Source of the DNA: Lysobacter niastensis
GTDB lineage: Bacteria; Pseudomonadota; Gammaproteobacteria; Xanthomonadales; Xanthomonadaceae
Length of the DNA: 64,000 nt
NCBI RefSeq assembly: GCF_015453285.1
Contig: NZ_JADLZT010000001.1
Span: forward strand, 1 to 64,000
Direction of reading: 5' to 3'
Shown here: positions 52,600 through 61,860 of the stretch, in pieces
Layout of the letters: each line of letters opens with the position of its first letter
How positions within the stretch are numbered: position 1 is the first letter of the stretch
Program-made: the position numbers and the translations under genes
Notes under the pieces: generated by a model
Databases searched by the model: none
What the model was told of the DNA's origin: nothing
What the model saw: only the letters and a program-made list of their open reading frames with translations

Positions 52600-53958
52600 A
52601 TGAGCCACGCCAGCCTGCCCGAGATCAACATGCCGACCAAGGGCATGCCGTTGCACGTCAAGGTGCTGATCGGCTTCATCGCCGGCGCCTGCTTCGGCCT
52701 GTTCGCGCACTTCGTCGCCCCGGGTTCGCCGCTGGTCACAGGTCTGGTGAGCTACGTGGCGCAGCCAGTCGGGCAGGTGTTCCTCGGCCTGCTGTTCATG
52801 CTGGTGCTGCCGCTGATGTTCTCGGCGCTGGTGCTGGGCGTGGCCGAACTGGGCGACGTCGCCAGCCTCGGCCGGCTCGGCTGGCGCACGCTGATCTACA
52901 CCGCCGTGGTCACGCTGATCGCAGTGGGCATCGGCCTGCTGATGGTCAACCTGATCGGGCCCGGCCACGGCCTCGACCGCGGCATGCTCGACCAGGCGAT
53001 GGCGCAGGGCGCGCAGAAGGCCGGCGAGATCGCCGCGACCGGCCAGCAGCTCGACTTCATGAAGCTGCTGCTCGGCATCGTGCCGAAGAACGTGATCGCC
53101 GCCGCCGTCGACGACAAGCAGAAGCTGGGCGTGATGTTCTTCGCGCTGATGATCGGCATCGGCCTGGTGATGACGCCGAGCCCGGCCACGCAGGCGTTCA
53201 AGAATGCGATCCAGGGCCTGTTCGAAATCTGCATGCGCCTGATCGGCATGATCATCAAGCTGGCGCCGTACGCGGTGGCGTGCCTGATGTTCGCGCTGTG
53301 CGCCCAGTTCGGCTGGGAGCTGCTGCTGGTACTGGGCAAGTTCGCGCTGACCGTGATCGCCGCGATCGCCGTGCACATGTTCATCGTGCTGCCGTTGTGG
53401 GTGAAGTTCGCCGGTGGCATGAGCCCGCGCGCGTTCTTCCGCGGCAGCCAGGAAGCGCTGCTGACCGCTTTCGCCACCGCATCCTCGACCGGCACGCTGC
53501 CGGTCACGTTGCGCGTCGCCGAGCAGAACCTGAAGCTGCCGCGCAAGGTCTCGCGCTTCGTGCTGACCGTCGGTGCCTCGGCCAACCACCACGGCACCGC
53601 GCTGTTCGAGGGCATCACCGTGCTCTTCCTGGCGCAGGCGTTCGGCATCGAGCTGACGCTGGCGCACCAGGTCATGGTGCTGGGCCTGTGCCTGCTCGGC
53701 GGCATCGGCACGGCCGGCGTGCCGGCCGGTTCGCTGCCGGTGATCGCGATGATCTGCGCCGTGCTCGGCATCCCGCCGGAAGGCGTCGGCATCATCCTGG
53801 GTGTCGACCGTTTCCTCGACATGTGCCGCACCGCGCTCAACGTCACCGGCGACCTCGCCACCGCCGTGGTGGTCGCCAACCGCAGCGGCGAGGTCGAAGA
53901 GGCCGAGGCCGCTGCCGTCATCGGCACCGGCGACGGCGCGCCCGAAGCTGCGACCTGA
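52600..53958 (+). CDS. Dicarboxylate/amino acid:cation symporter (paralog 1)
   Basis: A 452-residue DAACS (SLC1-like) transporter with the usual eight helices and two re-entrant hairpins. HP1 reads TASSTGTLPVTLR, TM7 reads SANHHGTALFEG, HP2 [15 protein letters not shown] and TM8 [18 protein letters not shown]. The TM8 Asp and the Arg of RT-x-x-NVTGD, which bind acidic substrates in GltPh, are kept. The TM7 NMDGT motif that holds the third sodium ion is changed to NHHGT, losing the Asp. The substrate is likely glutamate, aspartate or a C4-dicarboxylate. Strong ribosome site GAGGGGAAC. A close paralog follows 175 bp later. Confidence 0.93.
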   Translation: MSHASLPEINMPTKGMPLHVKVLIGFIAGACFGLFAHFVAPGSPLVTGLVSYVAQPVGQVFLGLLFMLVLPLMFSALVLGVAELGDVASLGRLGWRTLIYTAVVTLIAVGIGLLMVNLIGPGHGLDRGMLDQAMAQGAQKAGEIAATGQQLDFMKLLLGIVPKNVIAAAVDDKQKLGVMFFALMIGIGLVMTPSPATQAFKNAIQGLFEICMRLIGMIIKLAPYAVACLMFALCAQFGWELLLVLGKFALTVIAAIAVHMFIVLPLWVKFAGGMSPRAFFRGSQEALLTAFATASSTGTLPVTLRVAEQNLKLPRKVSRFVLTVGASANHHGTALFEGITVLFLAQAFGIELTLAHQVMVLGLCLLGGIGTAGVPAGSLPVIAMICAVLGIPPEGVGIILGVDRFLDMCRTALNVTGDLATAVVVANRSGEVEEAEAAAVIGTGDGAPEAAT

Positions 53959-53967
53959 TCGCCGCAT

Positions 53968-53995
53968 CCGCCTTTCCCCGATGCGGGGAAGGCGG
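53968..53995 (+). terminator. Hairpin between the two symporter genes
   Basis: A 12-bp stem with one bulged T (53968-53980 with 53984-53995) follows the first symporter gene by 10 bp. No U-run follows. It may separate or differentially stabilise the two transcripts. Confidence 0.45.
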
Positions 53996-54133
53996 AATCC
54001 GTGGCCTGGAGTACCGCGGCATGCCGGGCGTCCGCTCCTGGCCTGAAGCTCCCGCGCCCGGTACGCATGAAGGGGCCCTCCACGCGCCCTGCTGCATGAT
54101 CCGGTGATCCCGCAGCCTGCGTGGAGCACCGCG

Positions 54134-55447
54134 ATGGCCGAGACGAGTCACCGCACCGGCAAGCCCGGATTGCCGCTGCACTGGAAGATGGCGATCGGTT
54201 TCGCCGCCGGCCTGCTGCTGGGACTGATCGTGCATTACGGTATCGGCCCGCACGCGCCGGCCGTGCAATGGTTCACCACCTGGATCACGCAGCCCGCGGG
54301 AACGCTGTTCCTGCGCCTGATCTTCATGCTGGTGATCCCGCTGCTGTTTTCGGCGCTGGTGATCGGCGTGGCCGAGATGGGGGATGTGCGCTCGTTGGGG
54401 CGCATCGGCTGGAAGACGCTGGCCCTCACCGTCATCGTGTCCGGCATCGCGGTCCTGCTCGGCCTGTTGCTGGTGAACTGGTTCAAGCCCGGTGCCGGCA
54501 TCGATCCCGCCACGGCCCAGCAACTGCTCAGCGAAAGTTCCGACCGCGCCAGCGCCATCGTCAGCAGCACACACACCCAGCCCAAGGGCCTGGACATGCT
54601 GATGGCGATCGTGCCGGACAACGTGATCAGCGCCGCCGCCGACAACGCCATCCTGGCGGTGATGTTCTTCGCGCTGATGCTCGGCATCGGTCTGGTGTTG
54701 AAGCGCAGCCCTGCCACCGAGATCCTGCAGCGCGGCATCGAGGGCCTGTTCGAGGTGTCGATGATCCTGATCGGCCTGGTGATCCGGCTGGCGCCGTATG
54801 CGGTGTTCTGCTTCATGTTCAACCTGGCCGCGCTGTTCGGGTGGGAACTGCTGGCCCGCCTGGGCGCCTATGTCGGCGTGGTCGTGCTGGCATTGGCCCT
54901 GCACATGTTCGTGGTGTACTCGCTGACGTTGAAGTTCATCGGCGGCTACTCGCCGGTGCGATTCTTCAAGGGCGTGCAGGAGGCGATGGTGATGGCCTTC
55001 TCCACGGCCTCCAGCAACGCGACGCTGCCGACGGCCCTGCGCGTGGCCGACGAGGAACTCGGCCTTCCACGACAGGTGTCGCGCTTCGTGCTGACCGTGG
55101 GCGCGACCGCGAACCAGAACGGCACCGCGTTGTTCGAGGGCGTGACCGTGCTGTTCCTCGCGCAATTCTTCGGCGTCGAACTGTCCCTGGGCCAGCAGGC
55201 CACGGTCATGTTCGTCTGCATCCTCGGCGGCATTGGCACGGCCGGCGTGCCGGCCGGCTCGCTGCCGGTGGTGGCGCTGATCTGCGGGATGGTCGGCGTG
55301 CCGCCGGAGGGCATCGGCCTGATCCTCGGCGTCGACCGCTTCCTCGACATGTGCCGGACCACGCTCAACGTCACCGGCGACCTGATGCTGGCGACCGTGG
55401 TGTCCCGGGGCGAGGGCGGGGCGCCGGATACGTCAGCCGCGGCCTGA
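54134..55447 (+). CDS. Dicarboxylate/amino acid:cation symporter (paralog 2)
   Basis: A 437-residue DAACS transporter and clear tandem paralog of the preceding gene. HP1 [16 protein letters not shown]7 [14 protein letters not shown]2 [15 protein letters not shown] and TM8 [18 protein letters not shown]. The TM7 NMDGT motif is again changed (NQNGT), so the Asp is lost in both copies though the substitution differs. The ATG at 54134 with GGAG 7 bp before was chosen over a GTG at 54104. The pair probably arose by duplication and may differ in substrate range. Confidence 0.93.
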   Translation: MAETSHRTGKPGLPLHWKMAIGFAAGLLLGLIVHYGIGPHAPAVQWFTTWITQPAGTLFLRLIFMLVIPLLFSALVIGVAEMGDVRSLGRIGWKTLALTVIVSGIAVLLGLLLVNWFKPGAGIDPATAQQLLSESSDRASAIVSSTHTQPKGLDMLMAIVPDNVISAAADNAILAVMFFALMLGIGLVLKRSPATEILQRGIEGLFEVSMILIGLVIRLAPYAVFCFMFNLAALFGWELLARLGAYVGVVVLALALHMFVVYSLTLKFIGGYSPVRFFKGVQEAMVMAFSTASSNATLPTALRVADEELGLPRQVSRFVLTVGATANQNGTALFEGVTVLFLAQFFGVELSLGQQATVMFVCILGGIGTAGVPAGSLPVVALICGMVGVPPEGIGLILGVDRFLDMCRTTLNVTGDLMLATVVSRGEGGAPDTSAAA

Positions 55448-55473
55448 CCGGTACGCCGGTTCAGGCCGGTGGG

Positions 55474-55502
55474 GCGACAGGGCGGCGTCCGGGTGGGACA
55501 AT
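55474..55502 (+). promoter_or_regulatory. Transketolase promoter
   Basis: gcgaca (55474-55479, four of six to TTGACA), a 17-bp spacer and GACAAT (55497-55502) precede tkt, giving a leader of about 105 nt. Support is moderate. Confidence 0.4.
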
Positions 55503-55613
55503 AGCCGCCGCTTTGTCCTCCCCGTTCGCGCCTGGGGAGTTGCCCGCTCGCCGATCCCCACCTTCCCGTTCCCGCCCCGCTCCCGCAGGGACCGAGACCC
55601 AAACCAGACCGCC

Positions 55614-57602
55614 ATGACGACGCCCAGCCGCCGCGACCTCGCCAACGCCATCCGATTCCTCGCCATCGACGCGGTGCAGGCCGCCAACTCCGGCCATCCC
55701 GGCATGCCCATGGGCATGGCCGACATCGCCGAGGTGCTCTGGAACGACTACCTGAGCCACAACCCGAACAACCCGAACTGGCTCAATCGCGACCGCTTCG
55801 TGCTGTCCAACGGCCACGGTTCGATGTTGCAGTACGCGCTGCTGCACCTGGCCGGCTACGACCTGGCGATCGACGAGCTGAAGAACTTCCGCCAGCTCGA
55901 ATCCAAGACGCCGGGTCACCCGGAAAACTTCATGACCTCGGGCATCGAAACCACGACCGGTCCGCTCGGTCAGGGTTTCGCCAATGCCGTCGGCATGGCA
56001 CTGGCCGAGAAGCTGCTGGCGCAGCGCTTCAACCAGTCCGGCTTCGATGTCATCGACAACCGCACCTGGGTGTTCATGGGCGATGGCTGCCTGATGGAGG
56101 GCATCTCGCACGAGGCCGCGTCGCTGGCCGGCACCTGGGGCCTGAACAAGCTGGTCGCCTTCTGGGACGACAACAAGATCTCTATCGACGGCAACACCGA
56201 CGGCTGGTTCACCGACGACACGCCGGCGCGTTTCGAGGCCTACGGCTGGAACGTCGTGCGTGGCGTCAACGGCCATGACAGCGAGGAGATCAAGACCGCG
56301 ATCGACACCGCGCTGAAGTCGGCCGACAAGCCCACGCTGATCTGCTGCCGCACCACGATTGGTTTCGGCTCGCCGGGCAAGGCCGGCAAGGAATCCAGCC
56401 ACGGCGCGCCGCTGGGCAAGGACGAGGTCGTCGCCACGCGCGAAGCGCTGAACTGGCCGCATGCGCCGTTCGAAATTCCCGAGGCGATCTACGACGGCTG
56501 GCGCGTGCGCAGCAACGGCCAGGGCCGCGAGGACCAGTGGAACCAGCTGTTCGCGTCCTACCAGCGCAAGCATCCCGAACTCGCCGCCGAACTGCTGCGC
56601 CGTGCGCGCAACGAATTGCCGGAAGGCTTCATCGCCGCCGCCGACGCCTACATCGCCAAGCTGCAGGCCGAAGGCCCGGTCGTGGCCTCGCGCAAGGCTT
56701 CGCAGATGGCGATCGAAGCGTTCGCGCCGCTGCTGCCGGAACTGATCGGCGGCTCCGCCGACCTCGCGCACTCCAACCTGACCCTGTGGAAGGGCAGCAA
56801 GTCCGTCGCCAGCGACGACCCGAACGCCAACTACGTCTACTACGGCGTGCGCGAGTTCGCGATGACCGCGATCAGCAACGGCCTGGGCCTGCACGAGTGC
56901 TTCATCCCGTACGACGCGACCTTCCTGGTGTTCAGCGACTACGCGCGCAATGCGGTGCGCATGAGCGCGCTGATGGGCGCGCACGCGATCCACGTCTACA
57001 CCCACGACTCGATCGGCCTGGGCGAGGACGGCCCGACCCACCAGCCCATCGAGCACATGGCCTCGCTGCGCTACATCCCGCACAACGACCTGTGGCGCCC
57101 GTGCGACGCGGTCGAGTCGGCGGTGTCGTGGAAGCAGGCGATCGTGCGCAATGACGGCCCGAGCTGCCTGATCTTCTCGCGCCAGAACCTCGCCCACCAG
57201 GCGCGCAGCGAGCAGCAGGTCGCCGACATCGCACGCGGCGGCTACGTGCTGAAGGACTCGGCCGGTGCGCCGGAGATCATCCTGATCGCGACCGGCTCGG
57301 AAGTCGGCCTGGCGATGCAGGCGGCCGAAAAGCTCGGCGACAAGGTCCGCGTGGTGTCGATGCCCTCGACCAATGTCTTCGACCGCCAGGACGCCGACTA
57401 CCGCGAATCGGTGCTGCCCAAGGCCTGCCGCAAGCGCGTGGCCATCGAAGCCGGTGTCACCGACTTCTGGCGCAAGTACGTCGGCCTCGACGGCGCGGTG
57501 ATCGGCATCGACAGCTTTGGCGCGTCGGCACCGGCGGAGAAGCTGTTCCCGCACTTCGGTTTCACCGTCGAGCACGTGGTCGAGGCGGCGAAGTCGCTCT
57601 GA
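55614..57602 (+). CDS. tkt: Transketolase
   Basis: A 662-residue thiamine-diphosphate enzyme that moves two-carbon units in the pentose phosphate pathway. Present: [11 protein letters not shown] (24-34), [54 protein letters not shown] (ThDP/Mg motif), [11 protein letters not shown], and [17 protein letters not shown]-like [19 protein letters not shown]; the C-terminal [14 protein letters not shown]. All active-site residues look intact. The ATG at 55614 lacks a strong ribosome site. rpiA, another pathway gene, is at the window's left end. Confidence 0.97.
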   Translation: MTTPSRRDLANAIRFLAIDAVQAANSGHPGMPMGMADIAEVLWNDYLSHNPNNPNWLNRDRFVLSNGHGSMLQYALLHLAGYDLAIDELKNFRQLESKTPGHPENFMTSGIETTTGPLGQGFANAVGMALAEKLLAQRFNQSGFDVIDNRTWVFMGDGCLMEGISHEAASLAGTWGLNKLVAFWDDNKISIDGNTDGWFTDDTPARFEAYGWNVVRGVNGHDSEEIKTAIDTALKSADKPTLICCRTTIGFGSPGKAGKESSHGAPLGKDEVVATREALNWPHAPFEIPEAIYDGWRVRSNGQGREDQWNQLFASYQRKHPELAAELLRRARNELPEGFIAAADAYIAKLQAEGPVVASRKASQMAIEAFAPLLPELIGGSADLAHSNLTLWKGSKSVASDDPNANYVYYGVREFAMTAISNGLGLHECFIPYDATFLVFSDYARNAVRMSALMGAHAIHVYTHDSIGLGEDGPTHQPIEHMASLRYIPHNDLWRPCDAVESAVSWKQAIVRNDGPSCLIFSRQNLAHQARSEQQVADIARGGYVLKDSAGAPEIILIATGSEVGLAMQAAEKLGDKVRVVSMPSTNVFDRQDADYRESVLPKACRKRVAIEAGVTDFWRKYVGLDGAVIGIDSFGASAPAEKLFPHFGFTVEHVVEAAKSL

Positions 57603-57622
57603 CCGCGCACCGGGTTGGTAAC

Positions 57623-57657
57623 AAAAGAAAAGCGGCCTGTTGGCCGCTTTTTCTTTT
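57623..57657. terminator. Bidirectional intrinsic terminator between tkt and the methyltransferase gene
   Basis: A 15-bp inverted repeat, aaaagaaaagcggcc/ggccgctttttctttt (57623-57637 with 57642-57657), loop tgtt, flanked by A and T runs on both sides. It serves both convergent genes. Confidence 0.92.
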
Positions 57658-57672
57658 GCTGTCCAGTGACGA

Positions 57673-58368
57673 TCAGGCGGCGGTCGGCCGTGGCGTCTCG
57701 TGGCGCCGGAAATAGCGGTGGTGCTGCATGTGGTCGTGCTTCTGACCGATCGTGAAGTAGGCCTTGCCGCCGCGGCGGCCGTTCTGCAGGCAGGGCAGTT
57801 CGTATTCCGCGTCCGGGTTGTTGGTGTAGTAGTGCGGAATCTTGTCGATGAAGCGTCCCAGCATGTCCGGGCCGCACTCCACTTCCTTGTACTTGTCGAA
57901 GCCGAAGCGCGGGTTGCCGATGTTGAAGTCGTCCACGCAGACCACGCCGTTCTCGATCAGCGACAGCTCGCGCTCCAGCGGCCACGCCTCGTACCAGTGC
58001 GCGTCGAGGTAGTAGAGCGGGCAGCGGAAGCGGTCGCGGAACTTGGCGATCAGTTCGGGCGAGTCGATCTTCTCCACGTGCGTGTGCGGCATGAAGCCGA
58101 CCCGGCGCTTGACCAGGTCGACGTAGCGGTCGACCACGTCGCAGGTGACGATGGTGAGGTTGGGATACGCACGCGCCAGGTACTCGGTGGTATCGCCGGC
58201 GTTGCTGCCCGTCTCGATGATGGCATCGCACTGGTAGCGCTCGATCAGGAAATCGAATTCGAGTGCCGTCGTGATGTCGAAACCGAACGGCCCGCCGCCG
58301 TCGCTGAGTTCGGCCGCACCGAGGCGTCGGGTACGGTAGAAATGGCGGTACACGTTATCGGCGGACAT
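57673..58368 (-). CDS. SAM-dependent methyltransferase-like protein
   Basis: A 231-residue class I methyltransferase-fold protein. The SAM-binding motif I is IIETGSNAGDTTEYLA (about 50-65), followed by TIVTCDVVDRYVD (motif II acid), LYYLDAHWYEA (motif with DAH near 117-127) and GVVCVDDFNIGNPRFGFDKY. The C-terminal 60 residues (GKAYFTIGQKHDHMQHHRYF) are rich in His. It resembles the CmcI/TylF-like or FkbM-type group; no close function is known. The ATG at 58368 begins MSADNVYRHF. Convergent with tkt and transcribed alone. Confidence 0.75.
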   Translation of the reverse strand: MSADNVYRHFYRTRRLGAAELSDGGGPFGFDITTALEFDFLIERYQCDAIIETGSNAGDTTEYLARAYPNLTIVTCDVVDRYVDLVKRRVGFMPHTHVEKIDSPELIAKFRDRFRCPLYYLDAHWYEAWPLERELSLIENGVVCVDDFNIGNPRFGFDKYKEVECGPDMLGRFIDKIPHYYTNNPDAEYELPCLQNGRRGGKAYFTIGQKHDHMQHHRYFRRHETPRPTAA

Positions 58369-58445
58369 CCGGCATGAACTCCCTGGCGTTGGATCGCCAG
58401 TATAGGCAATGTCCCCGCCCGAACCGGAGTACCGGACAGGCGCGC

Positions 58446-60383
58446 CTAAGCCGTCCGCTTCAGCGCCAGCCCGACCAGGCGCGCTTCGATCCGTTCGCCC
58501 AGCCCGCGCGGTTCGGCAAGCTGCATGCGCCCCAGCGCCTCGGCGTCGTCGCAGCGGCCCGCGGTCAGCGCGGCGAGCACGGCGCGCACCTTGCCCGAGC
58601 GCGTGGCCGTCCCCGTCTTGAGCCAGCCCAGGGCCTTGACCAGGCGCTGCTCCACCGTGGTGAAGTCGCTGCCCAGCGGATAGTCGGGCAGGCTTCCGGC
58701 GGTCCGGAACGGTGCCAGCGCTGTTCGCAGGTGCTCCGGCGTATTGCCGGCGGCCTCTTCCGGCACGGCGACGCCGTCGCGGAGCTTGCCATGGCGCCGG
58801 GCGGTATCAAGCAGCCCCGACTGGAAGCGCGCGTCGGCCACCGCCGCCATCGCCGCGATGCAGTCCCCGTCGCTAAGCCCCCGCACGTCGGCGATGCCGT
58901 ACTCGGTGATGTAGAAGTCGCGCAGATGGCGCGGAATCGTCGTGTGCCCGTAGTTCCACACGATGTTGGACGTAAGGCGTCCGCCTGCCTCACGCGTGGC
59001 CCGCAGCATCAGCGCCGAGCGCGCATCCGGCAGCGCATGTGCCATCGCGACGAAGTTGTACTGGCCGCCCACGCCGGAGACGACGCGGCCGTCTTCGAGC
59101 CCGTCCGATATCGCGGCGCCGAGGACGGTCGCTATCATGCAACTGTTGAAGAAGCGCGCGCGCCGGCGCTGCAGGCGTTCGAGCGCTTCGTTGCCGCCGT
59201 AGAGCTCGTTGACCGCGCTGACGCGCTTCATGCCGATGCCACGGCAGACGTCCTCCGGCAGAGTGCGCAGCCATTGGTAGAAATCCGGCGAACCCAGGTA
59301 GAACGCGCCATGCAGGTATTCGCCTTCGCGTTCGAGGCGGGCAAGGTCGTCATCGCTGGCGCGTCCTGCGTCGACACGCTGCATCAGCTCCACGTCGTCG
59401 ACGACTTTCCGCCGGATCACGCCGACCTCGACCAGTCGCCGGAAGCCCTCGTTGATCATCTCGCTGCAGCCATACAGGCCTTCGGCGAACGGCCCCAACG
59501 CCGGGTCGTCCGCACCGGTATTGAGCAACGCGCGCAGCACGCGGCGGTACTCGGCGTTGTCGGTGTGGCGCAGCACCAGCGCGTGGCACAGCGCATCGGC
59601 CAGCGCGCCGATGCCGATCTGCAGCGTGCCGCCGTCCAGGACCAGCGTGCTGGCATGGAACCCGATTGCGTAGTCGGCGTCGTTGACCGGCTGGCGCGGC
59701 AGGCCGAACAGCTTCGGGTGCGGGCCGGGCGGTGACACCACGATGTCGAAGAAATCCGCATCCACGGCGGCGCTGCCCCCGAGCCACGGCAGGCCCGGAT
59801 CGACCTCTGCCACCAGCAGCGGCCGCGGCAGGCCGCGCGCGACGATGGCGTCGATGGCATCGAAAGTCAGGTCGGTATTGCACGACAGCGACAAGCGCAT
59901 GCCATCGGCCGAGCGCGCGACTTTCTGCACGATGGCGTTGACCCCGCGGTCGCCGAGGGCGCGCGCGACATGCGTGTAGTTGAGGCTGGCGTAATGCTGC
60001 TGTGCCTGCGCGGAGCCGAGCATCGCGCCGGATTGCATGTAGAACTCCTCGACTTCGATGTGCGGCGGCAGCGCATTGCGCTTGAGTGCCTGCACATAGG
60101 CCAGTCGCGGGAAGTCGTCGCCGAAATGGCGCTGCACGAACGGCCCGAGGAAGCGGGCCTCCAGGCCCTTGCCCTTGCCGGGCGGGTCCAGCGACAGCGC
60201 GGTATACAGATGCAGCCTTCGCGACGGGTCGCGTTCGACGCGGGCATACAGCGCATTGAGTAGACGATGCGGCTTGCCCAGCCCCAGCGGAGCGCCGACA
60301 TGCAGCGGGCCACCGATGCGCGCCAGCAGCGCATCGATGGCGGCATCGAGGGAGTCGAGCATGAGCGGTGCAGGGCGGGTCAT
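58446..60383 (-). CDS. Acetyl-CoA hydrolase/transferase family protein
   Basis: A 645-residue class I CoA-transferase-fold protein: N-terminal domain about 1-200 and the AcetylCoA_hyd_C type domain at about 230-560, with LQIGIGALADALCHAL, GLYGCSEMINEGFRRLVE, where the catalytic Glu is expected, and HLRDFYITEYGIADVRGLSDGD. It is longer than typical acetyl-CoA hydrolases (about 500) by an insertion after residue 320 and a C-terminal extension. The acyl-CoA substrate cannot be read from sequence. The ATG at 60383 is used; MLDSLDAA at residue 8 is an alternative. Confidence 0.82.
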   Translation of the reverse strand: MTRPAPLMLDSLDAAIDALLARIGGPLHVGAPLGLGKPHRLLNALYARVERDPSRRLHLYTALSLDPPGKGKGLEARFLGPFVQRHFGDDFPRLAYVQALKRNALPPHIEVEEFYMQSGAMLGSAQAQQHYASLNYTHVARALGDRGVNAIVQKVARSADGMRLSLSCNTDLTFDAIDAIVARGLPRPLLVAEVDPGLPWLGGSAAVDADFFDIVVSPPGPHPKLFGLPRQPVNDADYAIGFHASTLVLDGGTLQIGIGALADALCHALVLRHTDNAEYRRVLRALLNTGADDPALGPFAEGLYGCSEMINEGFRRLVEVGVIRRKVVDDVELMQRVDAGRASDDDLARLEREGEYLHGAFYLGSPDFYQWLRTLPEDVCRGIGMKRVSAVNELYGGNEALERLQRRRARFFNSCMIATVLGAAISDGLEDGRVVSGVGGQYNFVAMAHALPDARSALMLRATREAGGRLTSNIVWNYGHTTIPRHLRDFYITEYGIADVRGLSDGDCIAAMAAVADARFQSGLLDTARRHGKLRDGVAVPEEAAGNTPEHLRTALAPFRTAGSLPDYPLGSDFTTVEQRLVKALGWLKTGTATRSGKVRAVLAALTAGRCDDAEALGRMQLAEPRGLGERIEARLVGLALKRTA

Positions 60384-60437
60384 GTCGTCAGCCTACCGGC
60401 TGCGGTGTGAGTGGGTCGCGGAGGCCCGGCGCACGGA

Positions 60438-61115
60438 CTAACGCAGAGCCACGGCATCGATCCAGCGCACCATCGCATCCAGCGCCTCGGCCATGACCTC
60501 GACGTCCTTGCGGCCGGAGCGGGCCAGGACATGAAAGGAGTGATCGGCCCCGTCGAGCCAGTGCAACTGCGCACGCGCTCCCAGTTCGTCCACCGTGGCT
60601 TGCAGCAGCGCCTGTTCGGCCAGTTCGTCACGGGTGCCCTGCAGGAACAGCATCGGGACGTCGATGTCGGCGAGGTGCGCCGCGCGCTCGACGGAGGGCT
60701 TGCCGGCGGGATGCAGCGGAAAGCCCAAAAACGCCAGGCCGCGGACACCGGGCAGCGGCGAGGCGGCCTGCGCCTGCGACGTCATGCGACCGCCAAAGGA
60801 TTTGCCGCCGGCGAACAGCGCAACGTCCGGCACCTGGCGCGCGGCCTCGGCCACCGCCGCGCGCACGGTGGCCTGCGCCAGCTTCGGCGTATCCGGGCGC
60901 CGGGAGCCTCGCTCCATGTACGGGAACTGGTATCGCAACGTCGCGATACCCCGCGCCGCGAGGCCCTCCGCAACCGCGGTCATGAACGGATGCGTCATGC
61001 CGGCGCCGGCGCCGTGCCCCAGCACGTAACAGGCGCGCGCATCCTGTGGCAGCTCCAGCAAGGCGGAGACCTGCTGCCCGTCGTCGAGCGTGACCGATAG
61101 CGCTGTCGCCTTCAT
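60438..61115 (-). CDS. Alpha/beta hydrolase of the KANL3/Tex30 type
   Basis: A 225-residue alpha/beta hydrolase. YVLGHGAGAGMTHPFM (30-45) forms the oxyanion region, the nucleophile elbow is G-K-S-F-G in LFAGGKSFGGRM (about 101-112), VPMLFLQGTRDELA holds the Asp (about 153-166), and WLDGADHSFHV carries the catalytic His (about 186-196). This matches the COG3571/Tex30-like family from memory; its natural substrate is unknown. The start overlaps the DUF72 stop (ATGA), so it is co-translated. Confidence 0.88.
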   Translation of the reverse strand: MKATALSVTLDDGQQVSALLELPQDARACYVLGHGAGAGMTHPFMTAVAEGLAARGIATLRYQFPYMERGSRRPDTPKLAQATVRAAVAEAARQVPDVALFAGGKSFGGRMTSQAQAASPLPGVRGLAFLGFPLHPAGKPSVERAAHLADIDVPMLFLQGTRDELAEQALLQATVDELGARAQLHWLDGADHSFHVLARSGRKDVEVMAEALDAMVRWIDAVALR

Positions 61116-61837
61116 GCGCTGCCTCCGACTTGACCGGACAGCCGCATCAGCGCCTGCGCATAGGCCGGAGCGGTCGGTTCGTGCATGAAGTACACGTGCA
61201 CATCCTGCCAGGACGTCTCCAGAAGACGTCGCGTCCACTGCGCGAGGTCGTCGTCGGAGTACTGCTCCAGGCGCAGGCGGACGTAGCCCCAAGGCGCGGT
61301 CTCGACCAGCGGCGGCGGGGCATCGTCCTCGCGTTCCGACAGGCACAGCGCGGCTGCGGACTGCTGCAGCAGCGAATACACGTCGTCGTCGAACCAGCTG
61401 TCGTGGCGGAACTCGAACGCAGCGCGATGATCGGCCGGCAGCAGTTTCAGGAACTCGCCCAGCCGCGGCAGGTCCTTCTTCAGGAACGGGGGCAACTGGA
61501 ACAGCACCGGCCCGCGCTTCACGCCCAGCGTATCCAGGGTCCGGTAGAGATAGACCACCGAATCGGCGGCGGCGTCGGCTTTCAGCCGGGCGTCGTGGGT
61601 GATGCGCCGCGAGGCCTTGATGGAGAAACGGAAATCGGCCGGCGTCGCCTCGGACCAGTGCTCCAGCACCGGCGGCCGGGGCATCTGGTAGAAGGTGTTG
61701 TTGATCTCGACCGTGGGCAGGTGCTGCGCATAGAAGGCCAGCATGGCATCGGGCTTGATCTTCTCGGGATAGAAGTCGCCCTTCCATTCCTTGAAGGAAT
61801 AGCCACTGGCACCGGCCCAACACCGTGGTGCAGTCAT
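61112..61837 (-). CDS. DUF72 (YecE-like) domain protein
   Basis: A 241-residue TIM-barrel-like DUF72 protein. CWAGASGYSFKEWKGDFYPE at the N-terminus (first 20 of the family's opening), FYAQHLPTVEINNTFYQMP, FSIKASRRITH, GPVLFQLPPFLKKD and AFEFRHDSWFDDDVY are diagnostic. Function unknown in bacteria. Divergent from ligD across only 23 bp, so their promoters must overlap each other's coding ends. Confidence 0.93.
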   Translation of the reverse strand: MTAPRCWAGASGYSFKEWKGDFYPEKIKPDAMLAFYAQHLPTVEINNTFYQMPRPPVLEHWSEATPADFRFSIKASRRITHDARLKADAAADSVVYLYRTLDTLGVKRGPVLFQLPPFLKKDLPRLGEFLKLLPADHRAAFEFRHDSWFDDDVYSLLQQSAAALCLSEREDDAPPPLVETAPWGYVRLRLEQYSDDDLAQWTRRLLETSWQDVHVYFMHEPTAPAYAQALMRLSGQVGGSA

Positions 61838-61860
61838 CGTCCGACTCCGCGAAGGTACGA

